A stretch of DNA of 64,000 nt from an uncultured Bacteroidota bacterium (GTDB lineage: Bacteria; Bacteroidota; Bacteroidia; Chitinophagales; Chitinophagaceae): the NCBI GenBank assembly GCA_903853805.1, contig CAINUN010000085.1:62001-126000 (forward strand), in the 5' to 3' direction. Both the position numbers and the translations under genes were made by a program. This document shows, in pieces, positions 55,449 through 63,605 of this stretch. Each line of letters starts with the position of its first letter. Within the stretch, counting starts at the first letter, position 1. Below the pieces are notes generated by a model. The model did no database searches. It had not been told where the DNA came from and worked only from the letters and a program-made list of their open reading frames with translations.

Positions 55449-55740
55449 ACTTGTCAACTATTCCCCAGTCATTTAGTAGTACTTGACAGACGATTTGTTG
55501 GACACAACCAATGACTAGTCAGACCTGACAAATGACTTGTCAACTATTCCCAATCATTTTGTAGTACTTGACAGATGACTAGTTGAACATAACTAATGAC
55601 TTGTCAGACCTGACAAGTGACCCGTCAACTATCCCCAGTCATTTTGTAGTACTTGACGGATAACTTGTTAGACATAACTATTAACTTGTCAGACCTGACG
55701 AGTGGCTCGTCAACTATTCCCAGTCATTTTGTAATACTTG
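55449..55740. repeat. 85-bp tandem repeat array, 3.4 copies
   Basis: Units start at 55449 (86 nt), 55535 (85), 55620 (85) and 55705 (partial, 36). Each begins A/GCTYGTCAACTAT-like, continues CAGTCATTTTGTAGTACTTG and contains GTCAGACCTGAC. In the second unit this core extends to a perfect palindrome ACTTGTCAGACCTGACAAGT (9-bp arms, AC centre). TGACA/TGTCA half-sites recur several times per unit. The period is not a multiple of 3 overall and stops occur in all frames, so it is noncoding. Confidence 0.85.
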
Positions 55741-55741
55741 T

Positions 55742-55829
55742 GATATACACCATTTGCCAGATTGATATATCCCATTTACCCTATTGAGATGTATCATTTT
55801 TAAGATTGGGTTATACCAATTCGAATAAG
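55742..55829. repeat. Degenerate 22-bp tandem repeat, 3-4 copies
   Basis: Immediately after the 85-bp array. Units at 55742, 55764, 55786 and, more diverged, 55808. The shared frame is GATATA(C/T)-CCATTT-n5-ATT. The first two units are clearly related, the third partly, the fourth only by TATACC-ATT. Confidence 0.6.
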
Positions 55830-56023
55830 TGATGAAGTACTTAGTTTAATTCTCTGCTATTGATGAGAAATACAGGTATTAATTAGAATTTTATTCTCCC
55901 CAATTCTTACAAACCCATTGAAGTTGTTATTTTATTCCTTCAAAAATACAATTTACCTATTATTACTATTAAGTTGTCGAAGCAAAAAATACCTTGCCTA
56001 AAAGTTAGGGCGAAGGCTGTGGG

Positions 56024-56046
56024 GAGCGAAGATGCAATCTTCGCTC
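56024..56046. repeat. Short perfect hairpin, REP-like
   Basis: GAGCGAAGAT (56024-56033) and ATCTTCGCTC (56037-56046) around GCA: a perfect 10-bp stem with a 3-nt loop. Neither side carries a T-run, so it is not a standard terminator. The form fits a REP/RAYT-type palindrome or a transposon remnant, though no transposase gene is present. Confidence 0.6.
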
Positions 56047-56079
56047 AACTGAGGGGACACAAGTAACCCCTATATAAAT

Positions 56080-56465
56080 TCAGAATAATATAGCAACAGT
56101 TGTTATCAGTAATACTGCTGGAAGAAAAAGGTAAAGTAATATTAACTTCTTACCTCTTTTCCGTTTTTGTTTGTTTTCATCTTCATATTTTTCTAGTAAA
56201 TCATTCCATTTGCCTTTATTGAAAAGCAATAGGTAATGCAGAATATAAAATATCAAGTAAAAAAGTAAAAATTGCAATTTATTTATATTTTCAAAGGGAT
56301 AAAATGAAGGAAAAAAAACCTATTTATATACGACCATATTGTTAGTAATATTACTAAGTGATTTAAACTAATAATAGTCAATACAGTTGAACCTGGCAAA
56401 CTATCATTACTATTTATGCGCCAAGAATAAAGCCTATAAATAAGATACTCGTAAAACCTTTTCAC
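56080..56465 (-). pseudogene. Small membrane protein gene split by frameshift at an A8 tract
   Basis: Two adjacent minus-strand frames form one protein. Frame A starts at GTG 56465 (MKRFYEYLIYRLYSW...) and stops at 56283; frame B runs to 56080 (FLLFYLIFYILHYLLLFNKGKWNDLLEKYEDENKQKRKRGKKLILLYLF...) and is open back to the T8 run (plus-strand A8 at 56311-56318). One extra T there would join them into 128 residues with about three membrane helices and a charged loop, a layout I know from small hypothetical proteins of Bacteroidota. It could be a pseudogene, a phase-variable or slippage gene, or a sequencing error. Confidence 0.6.
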
Positions 56466-56475
56466 ATTCTATGAT

Positions 56476-57840
56476 CTATATCGCCTTACTAAACTTCGGC
56501 ATCGAGGCCTCTTTGTTGTCGCGGTTGAGCAGCAAATGAAGGTCGAAGGCTCGGCAAACATTGCGTAAGAAATGGCGTCCAAGCGGGGTGAGTTCTGCAT
56601 GGTTTTCGTCATAATTTACCAATCCATCGGCATGCACCAATGCCAGTTCAGGGAAGGTATATTGCTGCAAGCGGTCTTTAAACGCTTCTTTAAAGGTGGT
56701 TTTGCCATTACAACTCATATCCAAAATATAGCGGCGGAACAACACATCTTCTTCGCTGAGGAAGTAGCCCTTGGTCACAGCCAATTCGCCCTTGTTGATG
56801 CTTTCGTAATAATCATGCACCGTCTTGTGGTTTTGTGCAAAAGCCACCCCTGCATCGCTAATGCTCGATACACCCAAGCCCAGCATCATACCAGTGCGTT
56901 GGGTAGTATAGCCCATAAAATTGCGGTGGAGTTTGCCTGCTTCCCACACCTTGAAAAGGTCGTCTTCTGGCAAAGAAAAATGGTCCATGCCAATGTCCAC
57001 ATAGCCACTTTCCATAAACAGTTTTTTGCCGAGGATGTAGAGCTCCATCTTTTGAGAAGCGCCCGGAAGGTCGTTTTCATCAAAAAGGCGTTGTCCGCGA
57101 CTCGTCCATGGCACATGCGCATAACTATAAAAAGCTACTCGATCAGGACGAAGCGTAATTGCCTGACGAATAGTGTTCTCCATCTTTTCTTTGGTTTGCA
57201 AAGGCAGTCCATAGATAAGGTCGAAGTTGACAGATTTATAACCGATTTCGCGAGCCATTTCAGTGCCTCTTTTCACATTTTCAAAAGGCTGAATGCGGTT
57301 AATCACCCTTTGCACTTCAGGGTCATTATCCTGCACACCAAAACTAACACGGCGAAAGCCAATGTCGTACAAAGCTTGAAGGTGTTCGCGGGTAGTATTA
57401 TTAGGATGTCCTTCAAAACTAAACTCATGTTCGTCATGAACAATTGCGTCTTTAAGAACGGCATCCACAAGAGTTTTTAAATTTTCAGGAGAGAAGAAAG
57501 TTGGTGTTCCGCCACCCAAATGCAGCTCGCGAATAATTGGTTTTTCATTCATCAAAGCCACATAAAGTTGCCACTCTTTCATCATGGCTTGCATGTATTC
57601 TTCTTCTACGCTGTGGTTGGTCGTAATTTTTTTATTGCAACCACAATAAGTACATAAAGATTCACAGAAAGGAAGGTGAATATAAATGCTCAATCCTTCG
57701 ACTTTATTGTGTTTCGAAAACTCTTCGGCAAAAACAGTTTTCCATTTTGGCAATTCAAAATTGTCGGTCCAATATGGCACGGTTGGGTAGCTCGTATAAC
57801 GCGGAACTGGAAGATTGTATTTATTCAGTAGGTCAATCAT
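56476..57840 (-). CDS. hemN: Oxygen-independent coproporphyrinogen III oxidase
   Basis: Radical SAM enzyme that decarboxylates coproporphyrinogen III to protoporphyrinogen IX in heme synthesis without oxygen. 454 residues from ATG 57840 (MIDLLNKYNLPVPRYTSYPT); the frame opens 7 codons earlier. The 4Fe-4S cysteines are Cys59, Cys63 and Cys66 (PFCESLCTYCGC), with the HemN-type extra Cys68. LHLGGGTPTF, FEGHPNNTT and FGVQDNDPEVQ(R) are intact, as is the C-terminal domain with LTPLGRHFLRN. Its G+C content looks higher than that of the flanking 56 kb region. Confidence 0.94.
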   Translation of the reverse strand: MIDLLNKYNLPVPRYTSYPTVPYWTDNFELPKWKTVFAEEFSKHNKVEGLSIYIHLPFCESLCTYCGCNKKITTNHSVEEEYMQAMMKEWQLYVALMNEKPIIRELHLGGGTPTFFSPENLKTLVDAVLKDAIVHDEHEFSFEGHPNNTTREHLQALYDIGFRRVSFGVQDNDPEVQRVINRIQPFENVKRGTEMAREIGYKSVNFDLIYGLPLQTKEKMENTIRQAITLRPDRVAFYSYAHVPWTSRGQRLFDENDLPGASQKMELYILGKKLFMESGYVDIGMDHFSLPEDDLFKVWEAGKLHRNFMGYTTQRTGMMLGLGVSSISDAGVAFAQNHKTVHDYYESINKGELAVTKGYFLSEEDVLFRRYILDMSCNGKTTFKEAFKDRLQQYTFPELALVHADGLVNYDENHAELTPLGRHFLRNVCRAFDLHLLLNRDNKEASMPKFSKAI

Positions 57841-57930
57841 AGTAGTGGAAATTTGCTGCAAGATATTTTAGGGAAAATCAAAGCAAGGTGATGTTCGTCA
57901 TTTCAAAGACTAAAGAACGTTTAAATGATT

Positions 57931-58812
57931 TTATCGTGACAGTTCTTGGTAAAGCATTTTAATAATACCATCTGCCAAACCAATTTTAGGAACATAAATT
58001 TCATCGGCATTCGTCCAGCGCATAATGGAAATGAAAATCTGCAAAGCAGGCACAATCACATCTGCACGATCGTCTTTAAAACCATACAAGTGTTTTCTTT
58101 CTTGTAGGGTTGAAAAACTCATTTCCTTGTAATAATCTTTCAAGAGGTCGAGAGAAAGTGGTTTCCCTTCTTTCTTTTTAGAAATTGAGAATATCTTGTT
58201 GATATTCCCACCACTACCAATAGCTTCAATAGGTTGGTAGTCTTTGATGTGGGTTTTAATAAACAGTTTCATTTGGTCCCATTGTTCATCCGTCACACGG
58301 TTGTGCAGTAAACGAATAGTACCAATATTGAAAGATTCTTTAAAAACGATTTGGTTTTGGGAGAACAAAGTCACTTCGGTGCTACCCCCGCCTACATCAA
58401 TATAGAGGTAAGATTTATTTAAAGATAGTTTTTCGGCTATGTGGGTTTCATAAATTATGTTGGCTTCTTCTTGCCCGCTAATCACATTGATTTTGATGCC
58501 CGTTTCCCTTAAAACCTCTTCAATTATTTCTTTGGCATTGGTAGCATCTCGCATGGCTGAAGTAGCACAAGCTTTATAAGCTTCTACATGATAAAGATCC
58601 ATCAACAGCTTATAGGCTTTCATGGACTTCATTAGGTTTTCTTTTCTTTCATCAGAAATAAAGCCTTTATCAAACACATCAATACCCAATCGAAGTGGAA
58701 TTCTTACGAGGTTCACTTTTGTAAAATCTACACTGCAGTCTTTATAAATAGACGTTTCGGAGATGAGTAATCTCGCTGCGTTGGATCCGATATCAATTGC
58801 TGCAAGTATCAT
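57931..58812 (-). CDS. Ppx/GppA family phosphatase
   Basis: An exopolyphosphatase/guanosine pentaphosphatase-family protein of 293 residues, about the size of the two actin-like domains without the C-terminal HD part. The N-terminal phosphate loop is LAAIDIGSNAARLLI, the catalytic-glutamate segment ACATSAMRDATNA precedes VISGQEEA, and the second phosphate loop is YIDVGGGSTEVTLF. The choice between polyphosphate and (p)ppGpp as substrate is open. It ends an operon starting at panD, 7 bases after rfaE2. Confidence 0.88.
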   Translation of the reverse strand: MILAAIDIGSNAARLLISETSIYKDCSVDFTKVNLVRIPLRLGIDVFDKGFISDERKENLMKSMKAYKLLMDLYHVEAYKACATSAMRDATNAKEIIEEVLRETGIKINVISGQEEANIIYETHIAEKLSLNKSYLYIDVGGGSTEVTLFSQNQIVFKESFNIGTIRLLHNRVTDEQWDQMKLFIKTHIKDYQPIEAIGSGGNINKIFSISKKKEGKPLSLDLLKDYYKEMSFSTLQERKHLYGFKDDRADVIVPALQIFISIMRWTNADEIYVPKIGLADGIIKMLYQELSR

Positions 58813-58819
58813 TAAATTT

Positions 58820-59314
58820 TTATCCTAACTTTTGAATGGTTTGAATGATAGAAGTAGTTGAATAACCTTCCACAAAAGGTATTACTTCTACTTTTCCTCC
58901 ACGATTGAGGACAAATTCGGCTCCTACAATCTTGTCAATGGTATAATCACCGCCTTTCACCAAAATATCTGGTTTTACTGCTTCAATCAAATCCTTTGGG
59001 GTGTCTTCATCAAACAAACAAACGGCATCCACAAACATCAAAGAAGCTAATTGAAAAAGTCGGTCTTGTTCGTTGTTCACCGGTCGGGTTTCGCCTTTCA
59101 GTCTTTTCACCGACGCATCTGTATTAACGCCTATCACTAAAATATTTCCTAGGCTTGCTGCTTTTGAAAGATAGTCTAAATGTCCATGATGAAGAATATC
59201 GAAACAGCCGTTGGTGAACACAATTTTCTTTCCTAAAAATCGCCAACCATTGACCTTGTGTATTAAGGCTTCTTTAAGGCTGATTTTGTTTTGAATCCAC
59301 AGTGTTTTGTCCAT
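58820..59314 (-). CDS. rfaE2: D-glycero-beta-D-manno-heptose 1-phosphate adenylyltransferase
   Basis: Activates heptose phosphate with ATP for lipopolysaccharide core synthesis. 164 residues: the adenylyltransferase domain only, as in lineages where HldE is split in two. Motifs: KKIVFTNGCFDILHHGHLDYL (HxGH), GVNTDASVKRLKG, RP, and the GGDYTIDKIVGAEFV segment. Its first 41 bases overlap the flippase-like gene, and no kinase partner is in the window. Confidence 0.92.
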   Translation of the reverse strand: MDKTLWIQNKISLKEALIHKVNGWRFLGKKIVFTNGCFDILHHGHLDYLSKAASLGNILVIGVNTDASVKRLKGETRPVNNEQDRLFQLASLMFVDAVCLFDEDTPKDLIEAVKPDILVKGGDYTIDKIVGAEFVLNRGGKVEVIPFVEGYSTTSIIQTIQKLG

Positions 59315-60290
59315 GAGGTTTGATGTTGTAAAGAGGGAGCAATATTAAAGAAATCAAACCCAATACAATAATGATTGCTGTTTGTGCCATCCAGCTTACC
59401 CATCCAAATGCTAAGGCAAAATTTTTATTGACACCATAAACAGTAACCAATAATTTTTGAACAATAATTGGATAAGCACCAATGCCTCCGGGTGTTGCAA
59501 TAATGCCCACACTTCCAAAAACCAAAACCGAAAGCGCGACTAACCAACCTAAACCCATTGTAGCATCCATTGACTTGAATCCAATATAAATTAAGGAGAG
59601 GTAGCTAACCCAAATAAGTATTGTGTATCCGAGAAAATGCCACTTTTTTTTCATCCAACGAATTGATAAAACACCATAGCCAATGCCGCCGATAAATTTT
59701 CCAATCTTCGACTGTTTGTTTTTTTTATAAAGGAAATATAAGCCGGCAATTGTTAGTACGAATATGGATAAGCCAATAAAGATGCTGTTTCCATTGATAG
59801 CAAATTTGGTCATCAGTTCAGAGGCAAATCCATTGACCACATCCATTTGCAACAAAAAGGCTAATAAAGAAACCAATAGTAAACAAACTACATCAAAAGA
59901 TCGTTCTGCTACAATTGTTCCTATAATTTTGTCAACAGGTTCGTTCTCATATTTCGCAAGAATAGAACATCGTGCCACTTCACCCATTCTTGGTAGCAAG
60001 AGGTTGGTGAGGTATCCAATCATAACTGCGAAAGTAATATTTATGGTTGTTGGTTTTAAATCAAGGGGTTCAAGAAGGAGTTTCCAGCGAAGTGCTCTGA
60101 AATAATGCGAAAGAAATCCAATAATAAGCACCGGAATTAATAACCAAAGCCGTTCTTTTACTTGGTCAAAAGCAGTAAAAATCTGGTCTTTATCGCCGGG
60201 TTGGAGCTGATGGTATTGCCACCATATAAGAAGACCACCCAGTCCGAAGAATATCAGGTATTGAAGTATTGTCAAAAGGGTCTTCTTCAT
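59274..60290 (-). CDS. Flippase-like membrane protein (LPG synthase TM region)
   Basis: A 338-residue protein with about eight membrane helices of the family related to the flippase domain of lysylphosphatidylglycerol synthase. Typical: FLSHYFRALRWKLLLEPL, VMIGYLTNLLLPRMGEVARCSILAKYE, IIGTIVAERSFDVVCL and GSVGIIATPGGIGAYPIIV. Substrate unknown; the location between panD and rfaE2 allows a role in lipid or LPS precursor transport. It starts 18 bases after panD. Confidence 0.86.
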   Translation of the reverse strand: MKKTLLTILQYLIFFGLGGLLIWWQYHQLQPGDKDQIFTAFDQVKERLWLLIPVLIIGFLSHYFRALRWKLLLEPLDLKPTTINITFAVMIGYLTNLLLPRMGEVARCSILAKYENEPVDKIIGTIVAERSFDVVCLLLVSLLAFLLQMDVVNGFASELMTKFAINGNSIFIGLSIFVLTIAGLYFLYKKNKQSKIGKFIGGIGYGVLSIRWMKKKWHFLGYTILIWVSYLSLIYIGFKSMDATMGLGWLVALSVLVFGSVGIIATPGGIGAYPIIVQKLLVTVYGVNKNFALAFGWVSWMAQTAIIIVLGLISLILLPLYNIKPHGQNTVDSKQNQP

Positions 60291-60308
60291 AGTTCGTAAA
60301 GATAGTCA

Positions 60309-60653
60309 TTACAAACTATTGTCCTCATTTGGGAAAATGATTTGTGGTTTAAATGTTTTGGCCTCCTCAAATTCCATTGTGGCATATGACACTATTATCA
60401 CAGTGTCGCCAACTGAAATTCTTTTTGCAGCAGGTCCGTTTAAGCATATTTCTTTGGAGCCTCTTATTCCTTTAATAACATAAGTTACAAGCCTTGCACC
60501 GTTCTCAATATTGAGTACATGCACTTTTTCATTTTCAATAAGATTAGCAGCCTCCATTAAGTCTTCGTCAATAGTAATACTACCTATATAATGAAGATTG
60601 GCTTCTGTAACCTTCACTCTGTGAATCTTAGATTTTAATACTTCGATGAGCAT
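60309..60653 (-). CDS. panD: Aspartate 1-decarboxylase
   Basis: Makes beta-alanine for pantothenate and CoA. 114 residues from ATG 60653 ([16 protein letters not shown]). The start puts the self-cleavage pair at Gly24-Ser25 (YIGSITID), the position seen in the characterised family; Ser25 becomes the pyruvoyl cofactor. The C-terminal half has NGAAxR-like [20 protein letters not shown]. An ATG three codons upstream (60662) is less likely. Leads the panD-flippase-rfaE2-ppx operon. Confidence 0.93.
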   Translation of the reverse strand: MLIEVLKSKIHRVKVTEANLHYIGSITIDEDLMEAANLIENEKVHVLNIENGARLVTYVIKGIRGSKEICLNGPAAKRISVGDTVIIVSYATMEFEEAKTFKPQIIFPNEDNSL

Positions 60654-60659
60654 AGTGCA

Positions 60660-60667
60660 CAAAGGTA
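60660..60667 (-). promoter_or_regulatory. Possible -7 element directly before panD
   Basis: TACCTTTG on the minus strand fits TAnnTTTG exactly. It ends 6 nt before the panD ATG, so a transcript from here would start at about the start codon. No TTG is present at the -33 distance. Confidence 0.3.
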
Positions 60668-60777
60668 ATTAAACGGGATAAATCTGTCTATAACTTTTGA
60701 ATAGCAACATTTCTCTAAAAAGACATTGAACTTTCAAATGGATTATCTATTTTCACATCATTATTTTAATATCATTT

Positions 60778-61155
60778 ATGGCAACTGACAACAATTCAAA
60801 GGATGAACAACAACTTGTAGATTTCAGTTATGTGGAAGATTTAGCTGGTGGGAAACCAGAATACATGAAACAGGTTTTGACTATTTTTATGGACAATACA
60901 TTTCCTGGAGTAGATGAATTGGAAAAGTTGATAAAGAACAAAGCTGATTTTGAGCCTATTTCTAAACAAGCTCATTTTTTAAAAAGTAGTGTAGGCATCA
61001 TCAAAATCAAAGACATGCATGACACGTTTAAAGCAATAGAAATGCTTGGAAAGGAGAAAGAAAACAGAGAAGAAATCGAGAGGCTTTTGGAAATAGTTTT
61101 AGAAACTTTTGAAAAGGCAAAACCAATTATTAAGGCAAGAATGAAAAAGAAATAG
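60778..61155 (+). CDS. Hpt domain phosphotransfer protein
   Basis: A 125-residue four-helix histidine phosphotransfer protein that passes phosphoryl groups between a hybrid sensor kinase and a response regulator. The phosphorylated residue is His66 in ISKQAHFLKSSVGII (the AHxLKSS motif). Helical pattern runs to the basic C-terminus (IIKARMKKK). No sensor kinase or regulator is adjacent, so its partners lie elsewhere. The gene is divergent from panD and convergent with the next, 3 bases apart. Confidence 0.87.
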   Translation: MATDNNSKDEQQLVDFSYVEDLAGGKPEYMKQVLTIFMDNTFPGVDELEKLIKNKADFEPISKQAHFLKSSVGIIKIKDMHDTFKAIEMLGKEKENREEIERLLEIVLETFEKAKPIIKARMKKK

Positions 61156-61158
61156 GCA

Positions 61159-61491
61159 CTACCCTACATTCATCAACATCATCAATAAAGAAACACCCCA
61201 TAGTACAAACAAAATTCCTATTACCACACCAAAAACCATATACTTAGAAAATTTGGGGTTTGGAATTGATTGATGACTGTATATACGAATAACTATTGAA
61301 GAGTAAAGCAAAAAGCAAATAATGGCTATACATGCAACTATATAATGCCAGTCCTGCCCCATCCAATCTTCAGGCAATAGAAAATTGAGATCGAATAAAC
61401 GAACAATGAAAAACCCCAAAAAATAGAGTGTGGCAAAACTGCCGCAAGCAAAGGCAACTTTTTTGAGTTTTCTTCTTCTATGTGAAGACAT
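61159..61491 (-). CDS. Small membrane protein, unknown function
   Basis: A 110-residue protein with three predicted membrane helices (AFACGSFATLYFLGFFIV; YIVACIAIICFLLYSSIVI; YMVFGVVIGILFVLWGVSLL) and a basic N-terminus (MSSHRRRKLKKV). I do not recognise a family and no catalytic motif is visible. It stands alone, convergent with the Hpt gene and divergent from the oxidoreductase gene. Confidence 0.65.
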   Translation of the reverse strand: MSSHRRRKLKKVAFACGSFATLYFLGFFIVRLFDLNFLLPEDWMGQDWHYIVACIAIICFLLYSSIVIRIYSHQSIPNPKFSKYMVFGVVIGILFVLWGVSLLMMLMNVG

Positions 61492-61644
61492 ATTGTTTGT
61501 GTTTTTGGGAAATTTTTCACAAGATAACCAATCTGTTTTATAATTTCTATACTACTGAAAATTTCGTTCTTTATACTTTTTTTAGAAAAAAATCATTTGT
61601 CCAAGTATATCTTTAGCAACCAAATTTTTTGAAAAATCTTTTTC

Positions 61645-62655
61645 ATGTCATCTATAAAATTTGCCATAATCGGCTGCGGAAGAATAGCACAACGTCACGC
61701 AGAACACATTTCAAAGCTTGGGTGCTTAGTAGCTGTTTGCGATATTATTCATGAAAGAGCTGATAAGTTTGGAATAAAATATGGCTCCTCTGTTTTTTAC
61801 ACAATAAGTGATTTGTTGAAGAGTAATTTAGCTATCGATGTGGTTTCTGTTTGTAGTCCAAATGGATTACATGCAACTCATACTATAGCTTCATTACAAG
61901 CAGGTTATAATGTTCTTTGTGAAAAACCTATGGCTATCAATTTACAGGATTGCGGAGCTATGATTCAAGCTGCTGAAAAAAACAATCGAAGGCTATTTGC
62001 CATAAAACAAAATAGATTTAACCCACCTGTTGCTGCTCTTAAAAAATGCCTTGAAGAAGGCAAGCTTGGAAAGGTTTTGAGTTTTCAGCTGAGTTGTTTT
62101 TGGAATAGAAATGAGGACTATTATAAAAACTCATGGAAAGGCACTAAAGAACTTGACGGTGGCACTTTATTTACACAGTTCAGTCATTTTATTGACTTGC
62201 TTTATTGGATGCTTGGCGATGTGAAACAAATACAAGCTTTTAGAAAAAATTATACACACCAAAACATCATTGAGTTTGAAGACACAGGTGTTGTCATTCT
62301 TGAGTTTTATAATGGAGCTATTGGAACTATTAATTACACAGTCAACAGTTATGGAAAAAACATGGAAGGTTCCTTAACATTATTTGGAGAAAAAGGAACA
62401 GTAAAAATTGGAGGAGAATATTTGAATGAGTTAGAGTATCAAAATATTGATCAATACAAAATTGAAAACCTCCCTAAAGGAAATCGTGCTAATAATTACG
62501 GAAGCTATCAAGGTTCTATGAGCAACCACGACAAAGTGTATGAAAATGTTGTAGACGTTTTGACCAACAATGCCTCCATTTCTACAAACTCTTTCGAAGG
62601 CTTGAAAACTGTAGAAATTATCGAAAAAATATACAGCAGTTCCGTTTTCCTTTAA
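61645..62655 (+). CDS. Gfo/Idh/MocA family oxidoreductase
   Basis: An NAD(P)-dependent sugar dehydrogenase-like enzyme of 336 residues. The Rossmann fold begins IKFAIIGCGRIAQRHAEHI; the lysine of EKP (LCEKPMAINLQD, near 97) is the conserved catalytic-site residue, and the C-terminal domain holds GGTLFTQFSHFIDLLYWMLGD with the DLLYW aspartate-containing helix. Such enzymes often act on UDP- or CDP-sugars in surface polysaccharide pathways (WlbA/WbpB type). Substrate unproven. Ends one base before the convergent phosphatase gene. Confidence 0.9.
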   Translation: MSSIKFAIIGCGRIAQRHAEHISKLGCLVAVCDIIHERADKFGIKYGSSVFYTISDLLKSNLAIDVVSVCSPNGLHATHTIASLQAGYNVLCEKPMAINLQDCGAMIQAAEKNNRRLFAIKQNRFNPPVAALKKCLEEGKLGKVLSFQLSCFWNRNEDYYKNSWKGTKELDGGTLFTQFSHFIDLLYWMLGDVKQIQAFRKNYTHQNIIEFEDTGVVILEFYNGAIGTINYTVNSYGKNMEGSLTLFGEKGTVKIGGEYLNELEYQNIDQYKIENLPKGNRANNYGSYQGSMSNHDKVYENVVDVLTNNASISTNSFEGLKTVEIIEKIYSSSVFL

Positions 62656-63414
62656 CTATTTTGTAAGATAAACATTTCTGAATGGATATAATTTCAGTTG
62701 TTTGAAAGCTTTATGCCCACTACTATATTTAATGATATCACAATGCTTAGCATGATGCATATCTGTTCCGCAATAATCATATTGACGTTCTTCTAGCAAC
62801 TCTTCAGCCATTTGTTGCTCTCTTTTGCCATAATATCCAAAAAGAGAAAGGGTATTTAACTGAAGCATACAACCCCTATCTTTCAACTCTCTATAAACTT
62901 CTGGTTTCTGATGAAAGTAAACATAACGTTCAGGATGAGCAAGGATTGGACGATAACCTTTTGTTTGAATTCTAAAAATGGTGTTCATCAAATTTACTGG
63001 TTCGAACATAAATGAAAATTCGATCAACACTTCATTTTTGTGGATAGTAAGCAATTGATTTGATTCGAGCATGTCCATAAATACATCATCAACAAAATAC
63101 TCTGCTGCAGCATGAATATCTATGTCAATTTCATTCACTTTCAATTCTTGTCTTACATCGTTCAAACCTTTTAGTATTATTTCAGAGGTGTTTTTGTAGT
63201 GATCGTGTTTGATATGGGGTGTAGTGATAATTTTTTTGAACCCCATTTCTTTCAACTCTCTAATCATTGACAAACTATCAGTCATTGTAGCAGCGCCATC
63301 ATCAATACCAGGTATTAAATGAGAGTGCATATCTGCAACCAAAAAAGACCAGTCTGCCTTTTCAAATTCTAAGTTTGTTTCTTTCTTTCGGTTGAATAGT
63401 TTGGCGAACATCAA
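62656..63414 (-). CDS. CpsB/YwqE-type PHP tyrosine phosphatase
   Basis: A 252-residue metal-dependent PHP-domain phosphatase of the type that dephosphorylates the tyrosine autokinase controlling capsule or exopolysaccharide export. The metal site motif is ADMHSHLIPGIDDGA (His30, His32, Asp38-39), with ITTPHIKHDHY next, then PILAHPERY and the C-terminal CGTDMHHAKH. The Met at position 2 could also be the start. No kinase gene is in the window; it may lie in the cluster to the right. Confidence 0.87.
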   Translation of the reverse strand: MMFAKLFNRKKETNLEFEKADWSFLVADMHSHLIPGIDDGAATMTDSLSMIRELKEMGFKKIITTPHIKHDHYKNTSEIILKGLNDVRQELKVNEIDIDIHAAAEYFVDDVFMDMLESNQLLTIHKNEVLIEFSFMFEPVNLMNTIFRIQTKGYRPILAHPERYVYFHQKPEVYRELKDRGCMLQLNTLSLFGYYGKREQQMAEELLEERQYDYCGTDMHHAKHCDIIKYSSGHKAFKQLKLYPFRNVYLTK

Positions 63415-63605
63415 TATTTCTTTATTGGTGTGAAGATACTACTTATCTACTTGTTGATTTTCTAAGAAAATCGACTAATCCCTACAGTAATGACTTGGGT
63501 CACAAATTAACATGAGCAGTGTCAGTTTTTTTGGGGGGGTTCAAAATTATTTTTACTTCCAAATAATTTCTAAAATAGAAAACTGATTAGCTTTTTTAAT
63601 TAACA
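63415..63605. other. Intergenic region with T7G7 tract
   Basis: Between divergent genes. It contains TTTTTTTGGGGGGG at 63526-63539, unusual in this AT-rich sequence, and a CAAAATTA box (-7 type on the minus strand, 63542-63549) without a -33 partner. No other feature seen. Confidence 0.5.

Larger units (their letters stand above)
55202..56079. other. Repeat-rich intergenic region
   Basis: 878 bases between atpB and the split membrane-protein gene. In order it holds the atp promoter, a possible 30-codon ORF, an 85-bp tandem array, a degenerate 22-bp array and a hairpin. Apart from the possible 30-codon ORF (55344-55436), nothing looks like a gene. Confidence 0.8.

Noticed and set aside
56572-57480. 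302-codon plus-strand ORF opposite hemN
   Set aside because: Antisense shadow within hemN, which has all its radical SAM motifs; the ORF shows no domain pattern.
60726-60755. TTG-N19-TATTTTCA as promoter of the Hpt gene
   Set aside because: Correct spacing, but the -7 element has two mismatches in the key TTTG part.
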